Shown: positions 62,406 through 64,000 of the stretch, piece after piece | Position numbering within the stretch: position 1 is the stretch's first letter | Layout: each line of letters opens with the position of its first letter | Source of the DNA: Streptomyces sp. Tue6028 | GTDB lineage: Bacteria > Actinomycetota > Actinomycetes > Streptomycetales > Streptomycetaceae | Direction of reading: 5' to 3' | NCBI RefSeq assembly: GCF_002300165.1 | Contig: NZ_MLCE01000032.1 | Span: forward strand, 62,562 to 126,561 | Length of the DNA: 64,000 nt | Position numbers and translations under genes: made by a program | The notes under the pieces: generated by a model | Databases searched by the model: none | What the model was told of the DNA's origin: nothing | Seen by the model: only the letters and a program-made list of their open reading frames with translations

Positions 62406-62564
62406 TCAGACCTCGACCTCGATGACGGTGGCCTCCGTGATGTTGGTGGCCTCCACCAGGGTCTCGGCGGGAGCGGTGGCCGAGGCGGCTCCGACGGCGC
62501 TCAGGGTCACGCCCTCCTGCCCCGGCTCCAGGTGGATGCGGATGACCTTCTTCTCTTCGGGCAT
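62406..62564 (-). CDS. putative RiPP precursor peptide (52 aa)
   Basis: ATG 62564 behind GAAGGGAAG. The product is MPEEKKVIRIHLEPGQEG followed by an Ala/Thr/Ser-rich middle and a C-terminus ATNITEATVIEVEV. It has no Cys, Trp, Tyr or Phe. The charged N-terminal third (KKVIRIHLEP) suits a leader; the Thr/Ile/Val/Glu-rich end suits a core. The gene sits between two radical SAM genes and is followed by a hairpin, the classical precursor layout. It resembles no family I can name. The alternative is a small structural or chaperone subunit of one of the enzymes. Confidence 0.65.
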   Translation of the reverse strand: MPEEKKVIRIHLEPGQEGVTLSAVGAASATAPAETLVEATNITEATVIEVEV

Positions 62565-62623
62565 GGCAGTCTTCCCTTCGGTGGAGGCGGCAGCGGTCGC
62601 GCCGCCGTGGGACAGGGGCCCGC

Positions 62624-63979
62624 TCACGTCGTCGGGAGCGGGAGTCGGGTGGGGCCGGACGGGTCGGCCGACGTCGACTGACGGGGCGTCAGGGTCAGGC
62701 GTACGTTGCGCTGTTTGCGGTCGCGCCAGTAGCGCCCGGAGCGCAGCGTGAACTCCTGGAGGTATTCGGTGGCGCCGCAGCCCTTCGGGTCGCCGGTGAT
62801 GTTCTTGGCCAGCGGCGGGCAGCGGAACTGGCACCAGATGTCCTCCTGGGCCACCGGGCACGAGCCGCACACCAAGTGGTCGCTGAAGCGGATGTCGCGG
62901 AACTCGTCGAACCCGTGCCGCCAGATCTCGGCGAACGGCTTCTCGGCGGTGTTGCCGGCCCGGTAGAGCTGCCCCGACATGCAGTTGCTGCACGGGTACA
63001 CGTCGCCGCGGCTGTTCACGTAGACGACCGAACGGCCGCACTTCTCCTGGCCCACGGCGCGCTCCAGGCGCTGGCAGAACTGGATGGTGTCCACCCCGCG
63101 GATCTCGTCGGCGGCCCGCCGGCCCTCACCGGCGGGCGTCGCGACCGGTTCCTGGTCGGGTTCGGCGGAGTACCGGTCCATGCAGCGCTTGTAGACCTCG
63201 AAGACCTCGTCGACGTCCTCGGGGCGCAGCAGCATGTCGGGGTGGAGCAGCGCCCGGCCCACCGGGTGCGTCTCCAGCCACTGGGGCCGGGGGTACCCGC
63301 GCTCCGCGCACCAGTCGAAGATCTCCTCGGCGTCCTGGATGTTGTTGCGGTGGACGGAGATGGCGGTGCGGAACACGTGCCCGTGCTTGCGCATCATCTC
63401 GAAGGCGTGCTGGAGCTTGGGGAAGTCCATCTTGCCGCGGACGGTCCGCTCGGGGTCCGCGGTGTCGAAGCTGATGAAGAACGACTGACCGGGCGGGATC
63501 CGGGCGAGCCGCTCCTCGGTGACCAGCAGGCCGTTGGTGAAGATCTGCGTGCTGAAGGGCTTGCTGCGGGCGTGCTGGATGATCTCGACCGCGTCCCGGT
63601 GCGAGAAGATCTCGCCGCCCGTCAGGAACACCTGGAGGACGCCCATCTCGGCGAACTCGTCGAGGAGTTGCTTGATGCGCGGGGTGGATATCTCGTCGGG
63701 GCGCTTGAACGCGGAGTCCGCGTAGCAGTGGCGGCAGCGCAGGTTGCAGAGGTTCGTCGTCTCCACGAAGGCGATGGCCGGGGCGGGCAGATGGAACCGG
63801 TCGAGCGTCACCAGCGGATCGGCCAGCGCGTGCGTCATCAACTCCGCGGCGCTCACGGCTTGTCCGGAGTTGTGGCGCTCGATCGGCTCCCGTGCGGACG
63901 CGGCGAGGAACTCGACATGCCCGTTCGGCAGCAGGGCGACGATCCCGCCCTCGTTCACCTGGAAGGGAATCTTCTGCAC
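62624..63979 (-). CDS. SPASM-domain radical SAM peptide maturase
   Basis: 451 residues from GTG 63979 behind AGGAGAGG. Residues 1-65 form an N-terminal domain of unknown type. The radical SAM core has CNLRCRHC (C78, C82, C85), FLTGGEIFSH and FFISFDTADPERTVRGK. The C-terminal SPASM region is cysteine-rich (QFCQRLERAVGQEKC, GDVYPCSNC, LVCGSCPVAQEDIWCQFRCPP and a final GCG), enough for two auxiliary clusters. SPASM enzymes make C-C, C-S, C-N or C-O crosslinks or epimerise residues in ribosomal peptides. The precursor gene follows by 59 bp. Upstream genes lie outside the window. Confidence 0.9.
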   Translation of the reverse strand: MQKIPFQVNEGGIVALLPNGHVEFLAASAREPIERHNSGQAVSAAELMTHALADPLVTLDRFHLPAPAIAFVETTNLCNLRCRHCYADSAFKRPDEISTPRIKQLLDEFAEMGVLQVFLTGGEIFSHRDAVEIIQHARSKPFSTQIFTNGLLVTEERLARIPPGQSFFISFDTADPERTVRGKMDFPKLQHAFEMMRKHGHVFRTAISVHRNNIQDAEEIFDWCAERGYPRPQWLETHPVGRALLHPDMLLRPEDVDEVFEVYKRCMDRYSAEPDQEPVATPAGEGRRAADEIRGVDTIQFCQRLERAVGQEKCGRSVVYVNSRGDVYPCSNCMSGQLYRAGNTAEKPFAEIWRHGFDEFRDIRFSDHLVCGSCPVAQEDIWCQFRCPPLAKNITGDPKGCGATEYLQEFTLRSGRYWRDRKQRNVRLTLTPRQSTSADPSGPTRLPLPTT

Positions 63980-64000
63980 GGGCCCTGCCTCTCCTGGTCG

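Overview
The window is very GC-rich and looks like a Streptomyces chromosome. The evidence is GTG/TTG starts, stop-start overlaps (GTGA, ATGA), a korA homologue of the actinobacterial type, a WhiB protein, and rare TTA codons confined to a few genes. Most of it is one large biosynthetic locus for a chlorinated pyrrole polyketide. A second, separate operon at the right edge looks like a radical-SAM peptide (RiPP) pathway.

Left flank (1-6505): the 5' part of korA (2-oxoacid:ferredoxin oxidoreductase alpha), a TetR regulator, a small hypothetical gene, an IS110-family element with a structured non-coding end, a membrane Ser/Thr kinase, a 31-bp tandem repeat and a hypothetical gene.

Pyrrole-polyketide locus (about 6750-54574). 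An MFS pump, an EamA permease and a TetR gene form the left border. One long minus-strand operon runs PCP - pyrrole halogenase - PKS1 - PKS2 - halogenase 2 - degenerate halogenase 1 and ends at a strong hairpin. It faces a PPTase/thioesterase pair. A second minus-strand operon encodes an antiporter, a citrate-synthase-like fusion, prolyl-PCP dehydrogenase, prolyl-AMP ligase and flavin reductase. Divergent from it is ccr - fused hydroxyacyl-CoA dehydrogenase - small ORF - proA - small ORF. Further right lie whiB-hydrolase-proB, a type III PKS, two more TetR genes, and KAS III - acyl-CoA carboxylase beta - epsilon. The logic resembles pyoluteorin: L-proline is loaded, oxidised to pyrrole-2-carboxyl-PCP, chlorinated and extended by three PKS modules to a resorcinol-type ring. 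Added genes can make an alkylmalonyl-CoA extender, which points to an alkylated pyrrolyl-resorcinol of the streptopyrrole/armeniaspirol type. ProA and ProB probably raise the proline supply. The product itself is inferred.

Regulation: almost every promoter of this locus, and the TetR promoter near korA, carries copies of one 16-bp palindrome (TTCANY-N4-RNTGAA), often head-to-tail with an exact 16-bp period and up to four consecutive units. Five related TetR genes are present as candidate readers. PKS1 and the antiporter each contain one TTA codon, suggesting bldA control.

Right operon (63979 down to 54580, minus strand): SPASM radical SAM enzyme, a 52-residue putative precursor peptide followed by a hairpin, HemN-like radical SAM enzyme, alpha/beta hydrolase, methyltransferase, a tautomerase-TrmO fusion, MFS pump, PcpB-like FAD monooxygenase and a fifth TetR. 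I saw no 16-bp boxes there, and a 19-bp-stem terminator separates it from the polyketide locus. I do not recognise this combination and regard it as the best candidate for an undescribed pathway.
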